A program made the translations under genes and the position numbers. Positions 42,100-52,036 of a DNA stretch of 64,000 nucleotides are shown here, one piece after another. Source of the DNA: Anaerovorax sp. IOR16 (GTDB taxonomy: Bacteria; Bacillota; Clostridia; Peptostreptococcales; Anaerovoracaceae). Position 1 is the first letter of the stretch. The number at the start of each line of letters is the position of its first letter. Where the stretch lies: assembly GCF_017168145.1 (NCBI RefSeq), contig NZ_JADQTL010000002.1:124001-188000 (forward strand), written 5' to 3'. The notes beneath the pieces are model-generated. The model was given only the letters and a program-made list of their open reading frames with translations. It was not told the DNA's origin and ran no database searches.

Positions 42100-43257
42100 T
42101 TATTTTACCGATTCAAACTCCTCACGAATACGTGATAAAAGTTCTTTATCAGTAATTACATCATATCCAGTTAAAGCCATTGCGCAAGCTCCACGATACA
42201 AAAGATCACGCCCCTCTTCCGTTACAGTTTTCGCTGCAAATTCACGAGAGTGTATAATAAGAGAGGAATCACCGAATCCAATCCATCCATGAACACAAGG
42301 TGCTTTATAGCTTACATTTCCTAAATCCAAAGAACCAATTCCTTCTTGTGCTGGTCTAACATCATCACCTAATGACTTTTGATTTGCAGTAAACACTTCC
42401 AATAATGCTTGATTGGTTACTAAATCATAATAAGTTTCTTCAAATGAAGAAATCTCCAAACGAGCACCCGTCATAAGAGCTGCACCTTCCGCAATGTGTT
42501 TTACTCGCTCAACTGCTGCTTCTGCTGTTGCCCTTTTCTTTGCACGAATGTAAAAGCGTGCTTCTGCAAAATCCGGTACAATATTTGGTGCAGACCCACC
42601 ATTTGATATATAGCCATGAAACTGTACATCATTTGGCACATGTTGACGCAAAGCATTGATTCCATTGTAAAGTTGTATCAAAGAGTCAAGTGCATTAATT
42701 CCCTCTTCCGGACATGCTGCTGCATGCGCAGATTTTCCATAATATTGAAATTGAAGAGGAATGAGTGTTAATGAAGAACCACTTTCCTCAGAAACAGGAG
42801 CAGGATGTGCCATCATTGCAATCGAAACATCATCAAACGCACCTTGATCAGCCATCGCAACCTTAGCACCACTGGTTTCCTCCGCAGGTGTTCCAAAAAC
42901 AACTACCTTTCCTCCAATCTCAGGAAGAATTGGTTTTAAAGCAGTAGCAGCAAGAAACGCCATAGAACAAATCAAATTGTGTCCACATCCATGGCCAATA
43001 TCCGGCAAAGCATCATACTCTGCACACAAAGCTAATGTCGGTCCTTCTTTGCCGCTATCATACGTAGCTTTAAAAGCAGTAGGAATATTATAAATTCCTT
43101 TTAAAACTTCAAATCCGGATCGTTCAAACGCATCACAAAGCGCATTACAAGCTTTTACCTCTTGATAGCCTAATTCTGGATTTTCATATAAATAATTTGC
43201 TATTTGAAAGGCATCATCAAGATAGTCTTTCACATTTTTTTTAATACGCTCTTTCAT
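42100..43257 (-). CDS. M20 family amidohydrolase
   Basis: 385 residues from ATG after AAAGGAG; the longer frame overlaps the carrier gene. GHGCGHNLI, PAEETSGAKV and HGYISNGGSAPNIVPDFAEARFYIRAKKR identify an M20D-type amidohydrolase close to the AbgB group, distinct from the two at 22-24 kb. It is the last gene of a three-gene operon with a YfcC carrier and a D-aminoacylase-like enzyme, so it likely removes an acyl or aminoacyl group from the imported compound. Confidence 0.9.
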   Translation of the reverse strand: MKERIKKNVKDYLDDAFQIANYLYENPELGYQEVKACNALCDAFERSGFEVLKGIYNIPTAFKATYDSGKEGPTLALCAEYDALPDIGHGCGHNLICSMAFLAATALKPILPEIGGKVVVFGTPAEETSGAKVAMADQGAFDDVSIAMMAHPAPVSEESGSSLTLIPLQFQYYGKSAHAAACPEEGINALDSLIQLYNGINALRQHVPNDVQFHGYISNGGSAPNIVPDFAEARFYIRAKKRATAEAAVERVKHIAEGAALMTGARLEISSFEETYYDLVTNQALLEVFTANQKSLGDDVRPAQEGIGSLDLGNVSYKAPCVHGWIGFGDSSLIIHSREFAAKTVTEEGRDLLYRGACAMALTGYDVITDKELLSRIREEFESVK

Positions 43258-43270
43258 AATAAACTCCTTT

Positions 43271-44665
43271 TTAGAACGGTCCAAAATTCGTCATTTGTGC
43301 AATAACAATAAAGATACCACCTATTAAGTACTGTATGCAGATTAGTGGTAAAATCCATTTTGCCCACTTGGTCCATGGAATTTTAGCTAATGCTAATCCA
43401 GCCATAAAGTAACCTGAAGTCGGTGTGAAGATATTAGAAATACCATCTCCTAATTGGAATGCCAAACAAGCAGTTTGTCTTGTAACTCCAACCAAATCTG
43501 CCAACGGTGCCATGATTGGAATCGATACTGCAGCCTGACCGCTGCCAGAAGGAACGATAAAGTTTAACAAACATTGGAAAATATACATACCAATTGCAGT
43601 TACAGCTCCAGGTAGTTGTCCTAAGAAGTTTGCAGCACTGTTAAGAATTGGATGAATAATATTACCGTCTGTCATAACAACAAGAATTCCTCTTGCAAAA
43701 CCAACGATCAAAGCGCCGGCAGCTACATCTGCCATTCCTTTTCCTAAAGAATTAGCAAATCCATTGAATCCCATACGTCCAATTACAGCAACTACCATAG
43801 CCATTCCTAAGAAGAGAGCTGCAATTTCATTCATATACCAACCATACTTTACAACACCAAAGATTAAAAGAACAATGGATGCTGCAAATACCAATAAAAT
43901 CAATTTCTCTCTTCCACCAAATTCGTGTAGATTTGAAAGATCCAGCTTATCTTCACGTGCAATGTCGACATCATACATTGAAGAAAGCTGTGGGTTTTTC
44001 TTAATTCTTCTTGCATACAGAATAACAAAAGTAATAGTAATAATCAACATACAAATGTATAGCACAACACGAAGCATCATTCCTGAGAATAAAGGAAGAC
44101 CCGCAATCCCCTGTGCAACACCGATTGTAAATGGATTCATGAAAGCGCCGGCAAATCCACAACCCGCTCCACATAAAACCATCGCAGTTCCCGTCATCGA
44201 GTCAAACCCCATTGCAATTGCCAAGCTGACCATAATCGGGATAAAAGGTAATGTTTCTTCAGCCATACCAATAATTGCTCCTCCTAAGGAAAAAGCGATC
44301 ATAACTGCCGGTATAATTACTATTTCACTTCCGGAAAGAGCTTTCGTAAGACGACCAAGCCCTGCTTCAATTGCTCCAGTATCCTGTAAGACGGTAAAAC
44401 TACCTCCCACAAGGAAAATAAAGAAAATAATGCTTGCACTTTCAATCATACCTCGCGGTATCGAAGAAAGAAATCCCATAATATCTACTGGAGTATTTGC
44501 GACATTTTGGAAAGATGTTGCGTCAACAACTTCTCTTCCACTTTCAAGAGTCATCATTTGATACTGCCCTGCCGGAATAATATAAGTAAGCACTGAACAA
44601 ATCAAAATAATTCCAATTAATAAAACATATACATGCGGTACCTGTAATTTCTTTTTCTTTTCCAT
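43271..44665 (-). CDS. YfcC-family carboxylate/amino-acid carrier
   Basis: 464 residues with about 12 membrane spans. Family motifs are HVYVLLIGIILICSVLTYIIPAG at the N-terminus, GSGQAAVSIPIMAPLADLVGV and a C-terminal TPTSGYFMAGLALAKIPWTKW. The YfcC/DcuC family moves organic acids or amino-acid-like compounds. It is the intact homologue of the frameshifted gene at 20,551-21,947. It sits 14 bp upstream of the M20 gene. Confidence 0.92.
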   Translation of the reverse strand: MEKKKKLQVPHVYVLLIGIILICSVLTYIIPAGQYQMMTLESGREVVDATSFQNVANTPVDIMGFLSSIPRGMIESASIIFFIFLVGGSFTVLQDTGAIEAGLGRLTKALSGSEIVIIPAVMIAFSLGGAIIGMAEETLPFIPIMVSLAIAMGFDSMTGTAMVLCGAGCGFAGAFMNPFTIGVAQGIAGLPLFSGMMLRVVLYICMLIITITFVILYARRIKKNPQLSSMYDVDIAREDKLDLSNLHEFGGREKLILLVFAASIVLLIFGVVKYGWYMNEIAALFLGMAMVVAVIGRMGFNGFANSLGKGMADVAAGALIVGFARGILVVMTDGNIIHPILNSAANFLGQLPGAVTAIGMYIFQCLLNFIVPSGSGQAAVSIPIMAPLADLVGVTRQTACLAFQLGDGISNIFTPTSGYFMAGLALAKIPWTKWAKWILPLICIQYLIGGIFIVIAQMTNFGPF

Positions 44666-44695
44666 CTTTAGGCCTCCTCTTTTAGATATAATCTT

Positions 44696-46054
44696 TTAAA
44701 ACTTCGAAGAAATAAAACGGCCAAGTCGATCATTGATGACGTCTCCATCTTTCAATGCAATACGTCCATTTAGAAGCACCAAATCGATTCCTGTAGGCTC
44801 AATTGTAATGTCTTCAAATGTTGCCCCATCCTGAATGGTTTTGGGATCGAATATAGTAATATCCGCATCAAAACCTTCTTGAATTTGGCCTTTTTTGCTA
44901 AGTCCCAGACGTTTTGCTGGTTCTAATGTCATTTTCCGTAATGCATCAATCATAGAAATAGATTTGGTCTCTCTTACATATTTTCCGAGTACTCTTGGAA
45001 ATGTTCCTGCTGCTCTAGGATGTCCATTCCCGTTATTAATGATACCATCACTTGCAATCATTCCATGTGGATTGGAAATAGCTGCGGCTATTTCTTCTTC
45101 ATTCATTACAAACGCAACGGCAAGCATTTCCGGATACTCTTTGCGAGCTTTTTCAAACAACTCCTTGTCACAGAAGCGATTTTTATAAGGCTCATCGGTT
45201 AAAAGTATACTTTCATAACTTTTGTTCCAGCGTTCAAAGCAGCCTTCATTAAAAACAGCTGATCCAATATGTGTTGAAAACGCATTATAAGGATAAGTGT
45301 CGTAATCCAGCTTCGGATTTTCTGCGATTGCATCGTTTATTTCCTTAAGTGCATCCTTCATCTGACCCATTGCAGAACAACTGCTTAAATGAGATATTTG
45401 GAATTTTTTCTTAGAAATTTTTGCAATCTTGATCATTTCCTGAATGGCATCCGGAGAACCGGCAGAATCCTCACGGTAATGCATGGAAACAAAGATATCG
45501 TCATCTTTTTGATCATTTAAGACAGAAACTACCTCATCAAAAGTGATTCCCGGATCATATTCCAAACCAAAGGAAACTCCAAATGCACCATCTGCTATTT
45601 CTTCTTTCATTTTTTCAGAAATTTTTGCAATTACCTCTTTCGGTGCATTCGTATAGCGATCAATTTCATATTGAGTTCGCATACTGTTATAGCCTGCAAG
45701 TAGCATATAATTTACAGGGCTGCCACCCAAACGTAAAATGCTCTCTTTAAAGGTTTTAACACTCTGATGCTGTAAGCCGCAGTTTCCGCCTAAACAGGTC
45801 GTTACTCCCATTTTAAGCATCATTTCTGAAATAACGTATTTCTCACCTTCATTGATGAAGTCCTCTTCATGCATATGGATGTCAATAAAACCAGGAGAAA
45901 CAATTTTGCCTTCTGCAGAAATGATTGCTTTTGCAGATTCCGTAATTCGGCCAACTTTTAAAATTTTTCCGTCTTTAATACCAATGTCGCCATTGACCAT
46001 TTTACCTTTCTCATAATCCGGATATTGTGCGGATTGAATGAGTATGTCTAACAT
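44696..46054 (-). CDS. D-aminoacylase-like amidohydrolase
   Basis: 452 residues of metal-dependent amidohydrolase type. FIDIHMHEEDF gives the HxH metal motif; SHLSSCSAMGQMKDAL is typical of N-acyl-D-amino-acid deacylases and D-aminoacylases, with the LEPAKRLGLSKKGQIQEGFDADITIFDP C-terminal signature. It is the first gene of the carrier-M20 operon and begins 20 bp after a strong ribosome site. The IclR-type regulator gene is adjacent. Confidence 0.88.
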   Translation of the reverse strand: MLDILIQSAQYPDYEKGKMVNGDIGIKDGKILKVGRITESAKAIISAEGKIVSPGFIDIHMHEEDFINEGEKYVISEMMLKMGVTTCLGGNCGLQHQSVKTFKESILRLGGSPVNYMLLAGYNSMRTQYEIDRYTNAPKEVIAKISEKMKEEIADGAFGVSFGLEYDPGITFDEVVSVLNDQKDDDIFVSMHYREDSAGSPDAIQEMIKIAKISKKKFQISHLSSCSAMGQMKDALKEINDAIAENPKLDYDTYPYNAFSTHIGSAVFNEGCFERWNKSYESILLTDEPYKNRFCDKELFEKARKEYPEMLAVAFVMNEEEIAAAISNPHGMIASDGIINNGNGHPRAAGTFPRVLGKYVRETKSISMIDALRKMTLEPAKRLGLSKKGQIQEGFDADITIFDPKTIQDGATFEDITIEPTGIDLVLLNGRIALKDGDVINDRLGRFISSKF

Positions 46055-46125
46055 GATATCCTCCTTTCTTATACAATATACTTGTTTTGCCTTTCACAAT
46101 GTGTCATTTCATAGCGAATCGGCTT

Positions 46126-46197
46126 AGTCCATATTGCGGAATAAAGTCAATATTATGGACTTTCCTGTAGTATAACACTTGAGAGCAAACGCGTCAA
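46126..46197 (-). promoter_or_regulatory. sigma-A promoter and inverted-repeat operator of the D-aminoacylase operon
   Basis: On the minus strand: -35 TTGACG (46,192-46,197), 17-bp spacer, -10 TATACT (46,169-46,174). An 8-bp inverted repeat AGTCCATA ... TATGGACT (46,126-46,133 and 46,154-46,161) lies just downstream of the -10, where an IclR-type regulator would bind. Confidence 0.7.
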
Positions 46198-46289
46198 TAA
46201 AATAAAACTGATTTATCAGACTCTTTATACCTTATCATCCACTAGAAATCCCTAAATTCCTTTCGATGCCAGCTTTATATAATTAATAA

Positions 46290-46337
46290 AAAAAATTACA
46301 GCTAGATGAATAATTTCATCTAGCTGTAATTTTTTTA
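46290..46337. terminator. strong bidirectional terminator
   Basis: Sixteen-base perfect arms (AATTACAGCTAGATGA and its complement) with a 6-nt loop, T-run after it, between the IclR gene and the catabolic operon. Confidence 0.88.
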
Positions 46338-46367
46338 ACATACATACACACATACAAACAAAATAAC

Positions 46368-47114
46368 CTACAGCAAAAAGGGACCAATTTTTTTTGCTGC
46401 AGCAAATAATTCTTTTATGTATTTTTCTTTATTTTCATCAAAATACTTTGATTTAATTGCTCCTAAAGAGATACAACCATGAATGCTCCCATCACTATGA
46501 AAGACTGGAACACCCAGTCCAACGGTACCATCCAAGTATTCATCTGTACTATCTGCATATCCTCTTTCTATAATTTTTTCATATTCATTTAACAAAGCAT
46601 TTGGATCTAAAATGGCTCCCGGCGATACTTTTTTTAGCTCTAATGATGGAATTATTTGACGAAGTTCATCTATCGAATGTGAAAATGCCATCAAAACCTT
46701 TCCATAACACCCTGCATTAATCGGGTAAACAGCACCGGCTATATAACGAATTCTTGAATCTTGAGTTTGTGATTCGTAGACACTTACTACATCAGTTCCT
46801 TCCAATACAGCGTAGCCTACCTGCTCACCAGTTTTTCGAGCTGCTTCATCAATAATTCTCCGTATTTCTAAAAAAACATCTGTGTGATTTGCATAAATCA
46901 TACCAACTTGATAAGTTTTATATCCAATCGTATACTCTCCATTATAAGTACGACGAATGTAACGAAATTCCTCTAATACATTTAAAATGCGATGAACCGT
47001 TGGTTTGCTAAAACCTAATCGCTCACTAAGTTCTTTTGCAGTGTAAGAATATGGTCTTTTAGTAAATTCGTTTAATATAAAAAGTGTTTTTTCAATGGCA
47101 GTTGCTTTTTCCAT
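46368..47114 (-). CDS. IclR family transcriptional regulator
   Basis: 248 residues. N-terminal winged helix (residues 6-65): TLFILNEFTKRPYSYTAKELSERLGFSKPTVHRILNVLEEF; C-terminal effector domain with ACYGKVLMAFSHS and HGCISLGAI. IclR-type proteins bind small molecules and regulate nearby catabolic genes. It is next to the D-aminoacylase operon, whose promoter carries a matching inverted repeat. Confidence 0.93.
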   Translation of the reverse strand: MEKATAIEKTLFILNEFTKRPYSYTAKELSERLGFSKPTVHRILNVLEEFRYIRRTYNGEYTIGYKTYQVGMIYANHTDVFLEIRRIIDEAARKTGEQVGYAVLEGTDVVSVYESQTQDSRIRYIAGAVYPINAGCYGKVLMAFSHSIDELRQIIPSLELKKVSPGAILDPNALLNEYEKIIERGYADSTDEYLDGTVGLGVPVFHSDGSIHGCISLGAIKSKYFDENKEKYIKELFAAAKKIGPFLL

Positions 47115-47140
47115 GAATACGATTGTCCTTTCTCCACTTC

Positions 47141-48445
47141 TTATTCAATGATCTTCTTTATCAAAGGCAGTTTTTCAATCGGCTCTTTGCAGAAAGAAAA
47201 TGCTTTTATTGCTTCAAATAATGCTTTCTCTATTTTTTCCTCAACATTTCCATAGACAGTTGCCAAACAGTCACCCTTTTTAACGTAATCACCAATTTTT
47301 TTATGAACTAAGATACCTGCTGAAAGGTCAATGGAATCTTCTTTCGTTTCTCTACCAGCACCCGTGTGCTGAGATGCCATCCCAATTTGTTTTGCTTCCA
47401 CCTCAAAAAGATACCCTTCTTCTTTGGCAATAAGTTTTCTTTCATAGCTTGCTTTTGGAAGTTGAATTTCTTTTTTTCCTTCAGAAACTTCACCGCCCTG
47501 GCGTTTTACGAACTCTATGAATTTTTTATATGCTTCACCGCTATTAAGAGCTTTTACCGCCATTTCATAACCCTGATCCGATGTGGCTACTTTTTCTCCT
47601 GCTAATAGCATATAGGAAGCTAAACGCAAACAAAGTTCTTCAATGTCCTTCGGCCCATTTCCCTTTAAGGTATCGATTGCTTCTTGTACTTCTAAACTAT
47701 TTCCGACTGCATTTCCAAGTGGTTGGTTCATATCGGTAATAACGGCAATGGTTTTCTTTCCGGCAGCCTTTCCTATGCTTACCATCAATTGACCTAAATG
47801 TTCCGCTGATTCTATGCTTTCCATAAAGGCACCTTTTCCGCATTTTACATCCAAAACAATCGCATCACTTCCTGCGGCAAGTTTCTTACTCATGATACTT
47901 GATGTAATCAAGGAAATGTTATCAACCGTAGCCGTCACATCTCGAAGTGCATAAAGCTTCTTATCCGCAGCAGCAATATGAGCTGTCTGTCCAATGACAG
48001 AAATTCCAATCTCATTAACCTGCTTTACAAAATCCTCTGGTTCTAATGAAGTTTGAAAACCAGGAATGGATTCTAGCTTATCAATAGTTCCACCTGTAAA
48101 TCCTAAGCCTCTTCCCGACATTTTAGCAATTGGCACACCACAAGCAGCAACAATCGGCGCTACAATTAAGGTTGTTTTGTCGCCAACACCGCCGGTACTA
48201 TGTTTATCTACTTTAATCCCTTTGATTGAGGATAAGTCAATGACATCGCCGGAATGCTGCATTGCGTCGGTAAAGTAAAAAGTTTCTTCATCAGTCATTT
48301 TTTGAAAAAAGATTGCCATAAGTAACGCAGACGCCTGGTAATCCGGAATCTCCCCTTTCGTATAACCCGAAATGAAAAATTCAATTTCTTTACGTGTTAG
48401 TACGTTCCCCTGTCTCTTTTTAAAAATAATGTCATTCATATTCAT
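47141..48445 (-). CDS. pdp: pyrimidine-nucleoside phosphorylase
   Basis: 434 residues, start chosen at ATG (MNMNDIIFKKRQG) 6 nt after GAGGT; an ATG two codons earlier overlaps the spacing. The family signature SGRGLGFTGGTIDKLESI, the phosphate loop KHSTGGVGDKTTL, and SSIMSKKLAAGSDAIVLDVKCGKGAF identify the class II thymidine/pyrimidine-nucleoside phosphorylases. It splits uridine or thymidine with phosphate to give the base and (deoxy)ribose 1-phosphate, which the adjacent deoB product then isomerises. Confidence 0.95.
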   Translation of the reverse strand: MNMNDIIFKKRQGNVLTRKEIEFFISGYTKGEIPDYQASALLMAIFFQKMTDEETFYFTDAMQHSGDVIDLSSIKGIKVDKHSTGGVGDKTTLIVAPIVAACGVPIAKMSGRGLGFTGGTIDKLESIPGFQTSLEPEDFVKQVNEIGISVIGQTAHIAAADKKLYALRDVTATVDNISLITSSIMSKKLAAGSDAIVLDVKCGKGAFMESIESAEHLGQLMVSIGKAAGKKTIAVITDMNQPLGNAVGNSLEVQEAIDTLKGNGPKDIEELCLRLASYMLLAGEKVATSDQGYEMAVKALNSGEAYKKFIEFVKRQGGEVSEGKKEIQLPKASYERKLIAKEEGYLFEVEAKQIGMASQHTGAGRETKEDSIDLSAGILVHKKIGDYVKKGDCLATVYGNVEEKIEKALFEAIKAFSFCKEPIEKLPLIKKIIE

Positions 48446-48454
48446 AATCATACC

Positions 48455-49621
48455 TCAAGCCTTAATCTTATCCCAAAAACTGCTTCCGATTTCAGTTGTT
48501 TCTACTTGTAAATACTCTGAAATGGTAGCTCCAATATCTGCAAAAGACTTTCTGGTTCCTAAATTTATACCTGGTTTTACTGCGTTGCCATAGATAAGAA
48601 CCGGAACATACTCTCTCGTATGATCCCAGCCACTATGAACAGGATCGTTCCCATGGTCAGCACAGAGTATTAAAATATCTTCTTCTCCCATAGCCTCAAT
48701 GATTTCAGGAAGTCTTCGATCAAACGCTTCAATTGCTTTGCCATATCCATTTGGATCTCTTCTATGACCGTACATCGAATCAAAGTCCACAAGATTTGTA
48801 AATATAAACCCCTCAAACTCTTGCTTCAATGCTTCAATTGTTTTATCGACTCCATCCATATTTCCAGTAGTATGCACAGATCCAGTGATTCCTTGGTTAT
48901 TGAAAATATCACTGATTTTACCCACTGCATAAACTGTCTTTCCTGAATCCTTTACATGATCTAAGATTGTTTTCCCACTTGGAGAAACCGCATAATCCTT
49001 TCGGTCAGTAGTTCTTGTATAGACACCGTTTTCTTCAATAAATGGCCGCGCAATAACACGCCCCACCTGTACATCTCCCACAAGCATCTTTCTTGCTATC
49101 TCACAATAATGATAGAGTTCTTCAAGTGGAATGACATCCGTATTTGCTGCAATCTGAAATACACTATCAGCTGATGTGTATACGATTGGTTTTCCCGTTT
49201 TCTTATGTTCTTCTCCCAGCTCCTTAATGATTTCTGTACCAGAAGCTGCATAATTACCTAGTGTACCACGTCCAATGGCTTTTTCATAGTCCTTCATAAA
49301 ATTATCGGGAAATTTTGGAAAAGTTTTAAATGGAACTTCTGTTAAAAGTCCTGCTATTTCCCAATGTCCGGTGATAGTATCTTTCCCCTTAGATTTCTCA
49401 GCAAGACGTCCATATGCACCCAAAGGCTGCACGTTCTTTTCATGCGTAGAAATCCCATCAATCTCACTAAGTCCAAGCTTTACAAGATTTGGAATATGAA
49501 AATTCACCATTGCATCTGCAATATGCTTTAAAGTATTCGCTCCCTGATCCCCATATTCCGCTGCATCCGGTAATTCTCCAACACCTAAGCTATCAAGCAC
49601 GATCAACGTTACACGCTTCAT
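48455..49621 (-). CDS. deoB: phosphopentomutase
   Basis: 388 residues of the alkaline-phosphatase-like fold. VLDSLGVGELPDAAEYGDQGANTL, GHWEIAG, and DHGNDPVHSGWDHTREYVPVL hold the metal ligands and catalytic Thr site. It interconverts (deoxy)ribose 1- and 5-phosphate in nucleoside catabolism. It is the gene upstream of pdp and very probably in one operon with it. Full length. Confidence 0.97.
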   Translation of the reverse strand: MKRVTLIVLDSLGVGELPDAAEYGDQGANTLKHIADAMVNFHIPNLVKLGLSEIDGISTHEKNVQPLGAYGRLAEKSKGKDTITGHWEIAGLLTEVPFKTFPKFPDNFMKDYEKAIGRGTLGNYAASGTEIIKELGEEHKKTGKPIVYTSADSVFQIAANTDVIPLEELYHYCEIARKMLVGDVQVGRVIARPFIEENGVYTRTTDRKDYAVSPSGKTILDHVKDSGKTVYAVGKISDIFNNQGITGSVHTTGNMDGVDKTIEALKQEFEGFIFTNLVDFDSMYGHRRDPNGYGKAIEAFDRRLPEIIEAMGEEDILILCADHGNDPVHSGWDHTREYVPVLIYGNAVKPGINLGTRKSFADIGATISEYLQVETTEIGSSFWDKIKA

Positions 49622-49679
49622 TCTATCCCTCTTTCCTTTTACTTAATCTTTAAAATGTGATAAATTACTCTTCTTACTT

Positions 49680-50378
49680 TTATTTTTCTAATTGAAAAGG
49701 AACACATTCTAATTTATCACACGAAGTCAATATATACTCAATCCCATTTTTTATACCCTGTAACCCATTTTTATATGCTTCTTTTCCATGTAAATGACCA
49801 TAAACAACTTTCTTTACTCCGAATTCTTCAAAAAGATCGGTAAATCCGGATGGCTCTAGTTTTTCATTGGTTGGTGGAAAGTGCAAAACACCAATGATAT
49901 CTTTTGTTTTCTCTCCATTCTTTGCAGATGCTTCCAAAGAAAGCCGTAAACGCCCAAGTTCTCTTTGATAAATCTTCTGATCTTGAGAAGTAAATCCAAC
50001 TTCACCAGGACAGGTCCACCCTCTTGACCCGCATATACGATGTGTTTCTGTCTCATAGTAAGTATTTTGTACAAAAGTTAAATGATCAAAAAGTTTATTT
50101 AACTTTCCAATCGAATTCCACCATAAATCATGGTTTCCTTTAAACAATACTTTTTCCCCAGGTAATTCATCAATCCATTTTAAATCTTCCATCGCTTCTT
50201 CAAGACGTAAGCCCCAAGAAATATCTCCCGGAATAATAACAGTATCTTTTTCTTTAATTAATTTTATCCAATTTTCCTTTATTCGTTCTACATGATTTAA
50301 CCATTGTCCACCATAAATATCCATTGGTTTATCTACGGACAAAGATAAATGCAAGTCACCGATAACAAATATGCTCAT
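49680..50378 (-). CDS. metallophosphoesterase
   Basis: 232 residues. Calcineurin-like metal motifs GDLHLSL, PGDISWGLR, KGNHDLWW and VYGHLHG. Cytoplasmic, substrate unknown; the family member in Firmicutes is a conserved single-domain phosphohydrolase. It lies 2 bp after the rmuC stop and is likely co-transcribed. Confidence 0.92.
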   Translation of the reverse strand: MSIFVIGDLHLSLSVDKPMDIYGGQWLNHVERIKENWIKLIKEKDTVIIPGDISWGLRLEEAMEDLKWIDELPGEKVLFKGNHDLWWNSIGKLNKLFDHLTFVQNTYYETETHRICGSRGWTCPGEVGFTSQDQKIYQRELGRLRLSLEASAKNGEKTKDIIGVLHFPPTNEKLEPSGFTDLFEEFGVKKVVYGHLHGKEAYKNGLQGIKNGIEYILTSCDKLECVPFQLEK

Positions 50379-50380
50379 TC

Positions 50381-51664
50381 TTAGTTTTCTCCAAACTCTG
50401 TAGAATCAATGTCTAAAAGTATGCGGCTGCTATCCTCCGGCAGACTCGTCACATTGCGAAGCTTACTTTGAATTTTACGAGTGCGCGTTCCGACTAATTT
50501 ATCCAGCTCCGCATTGGCTTGCGTAATACGCTGCTGCGTAGCCGCTAATACCTCTCCAAACTTATTAAATTCAGTTTTTACCGCACCAAGAACATTCCAT
50601 ACATCACTGGAATGCTTCTGAATTGCTAATGTTTTAAATCCCATCTGTAAGCTGTTAAGTAATGCTCCCATCGTCGTTGGACCTGCAATGTTTACTTTAT
50701 ATTCTCTTTGCAGTGTTTCAATTAATCCCCTTCTTACCACCTCAGCATATAATCCTTCAAAAGGAAGAAACATGATTGCAAAATCCGTTGTTTGAGGTGG
50801 TTCTATGTATTTATCACGAATGCTCTTTGCAAAGGTCTTTATTGTGCGCTCTAAATTTGTACCAGCTGACTCTGCTTCAACACGGTCATTGTTTTCATAA
50901 GCCTGCATCAATCTGGAATACGCATCTGCCGGAAATTTCGCATCAATTGGTAAATATACCACTTCTTCGTTTTCACCCGGTAGCTTGATGGCAAACTCAA
51001 CTCGTTCTGTACTGCCCTTTCGCGTTACAATATTTTCTTCATACTGTTCCGGAGATAGAATCTGCTCTAAAATGGATCCTAATTGAATTTCACCCAAAAT
51101 ACCTCTCGTTTTTACATTAGAAAGAACTCTCTTTAAATCTCCGACACCGGATGCAAGGGTTTGCATTTCTCCCAGTCCTTTATACACCTGTTCTAAGCGA
51201 TTGCTCACAAGCTGAAAGGACTGTCCTATCCTATCTTCTAGAGTTTTCTGCAATTTCTCATCTACCGTTGCACGCATTTGATCCAAACGCCTTCCATTAT
51301 CCTCCTGCAAAGCAGACAAACGTGATTCTACCATAGTTCTAATATTTTCTAATTTTTGTTCATTCTGCATTGAATTATCTTTTAGGCGGTTATCTAATTG
51401 TCCTAACATCACATTGACTGTTTTTTGAAGTGTCTCAACTCTTTCTGAAAGCTGTCCGGTTAATTCAGCTAACCGTTTATCTTGTAATTCTGCATTTTGC
51501 TTTTGTGTTGCATTCAGTAGTTCTCCCAAACTTTGAAAACTGCTTTGAATGTATTGCATTGTTTCTTGCCTTGAGCTTTTAATTTCCTGTTTTATTCCTA
51601 AAATCGCAAAAGCTCCTAAAACACCAAACAATAAAACGATACCAATTATGAGAAACGTTTCCAT
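50381..51664 (-). CDS. rmuC: DNA recombination protein RmuC
   Basis: 427 residues: membrane anchor (residues 3-20), long coiled coil (about 25-175), then the RmuC domain with SNVKTRGILGEIQLGSIL, VYLPIDAKFPADAYSRL and FAIMFLPFEGLYAEVVRR, a restriction-endonuclease-like fold. It limits DNA inversions and is membrane-linked. Upstream of the metallophosphoesterase gene in an operon. Confidence 0.95.
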   Translation of the reverse strand: METFLIIGIVLLFGVLGAFAILGIKQEIKSSRQETMQYIQSSFQSLGELLNATQKQNAELQDKRLAELTGQLSERVETLQKTVNVMLGQLDNRLKDNSMQNEQKLENIRTMVESRLSALQEDNGRRLDQMRATVDEKLQKTLEDRIGQSFQLVSNRLEQVYKGLGEMQTLASGVGDLKRVLSNVKTRGILGEIQLGSILEQILSPEQYEENIVTRKGSTERVEFAIKLPGENEEVVYLPIDAKFPADAYSRLMQAYENNDRVEAESAGTNLERTIKTFAKSIRDKYIEPPQTTDFAIMFLPFEGLYAEVVRRGLIETLQREYKVNIAGPTTMGALLNSLQMGFKTLAIQKHSSDVWNVLGAVKTEFNKFGEVLAATQQRITQANAELDKLVGTRTRKIQSKLRNVTSLPEDSSRILLDIDSTEFGEN

Positions 51665-51751
51665 CTTTCCTCCTACGTATTATTTCAATCAATTGCTTGA
51701 ATATGCATTCTATACCATACATATAGTATAGCATAAAGGAGCAAAGAACAC

Positions 51752-52036
51752 ATGAAAAAAAAATACACATCCTTTGGATTTTCGCTTCCTCTTTCACAAA
51801 TACAAAAAAATCAATATGTACAAATTCTCTCAATTCCGAATTCAAACATTCGACTTCAGGCAATCCGTCTTGGAATGACCGAAGGCAGTTGTATTTTTTG
51901 TTTGGAAAAACTCCATCATGGCCCCGTTGTCGTATTAATTGAAAATCAACAAGTCGCAATCGGTTACTTCTTAGCACAGAGTATAAGAACCATTCCCATT
52001 AAAGCATCTTTTTCTAAAATCGGAGGTTTAAAATGA
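51752..52036 (+). CDS. feoA: FeoA-domain protein
   Basis: 94 residues. The SH3-like FeoA barrel is recognisable from VQILSIPNSNIRLQAIRLGMTEGSCIFCL and a closing AIGYFLAQSIRTIPI. ATG after AAGGAG. Its stop overlaps the feoB start (ATGA), so the two are coupled. It probably helps FeoB in ferrous iron uptake. Confidence 0.82.
   Translation: MKKKYTSFGFSLPLSQIQKNQYVQILSIPNSNIRLQAIRLGMTEGSCIFCLEKLHHGPVVVLIENQQVAIGYFLAQSIRTIPIKASFSKIGGLK

Noticed and set aside
43764-44561. Rightward 265-residue frame inside the YfcC-family gene
   Set aside because: It is antisense to a well-supported membrane protein gene; long opposite frames are common there.
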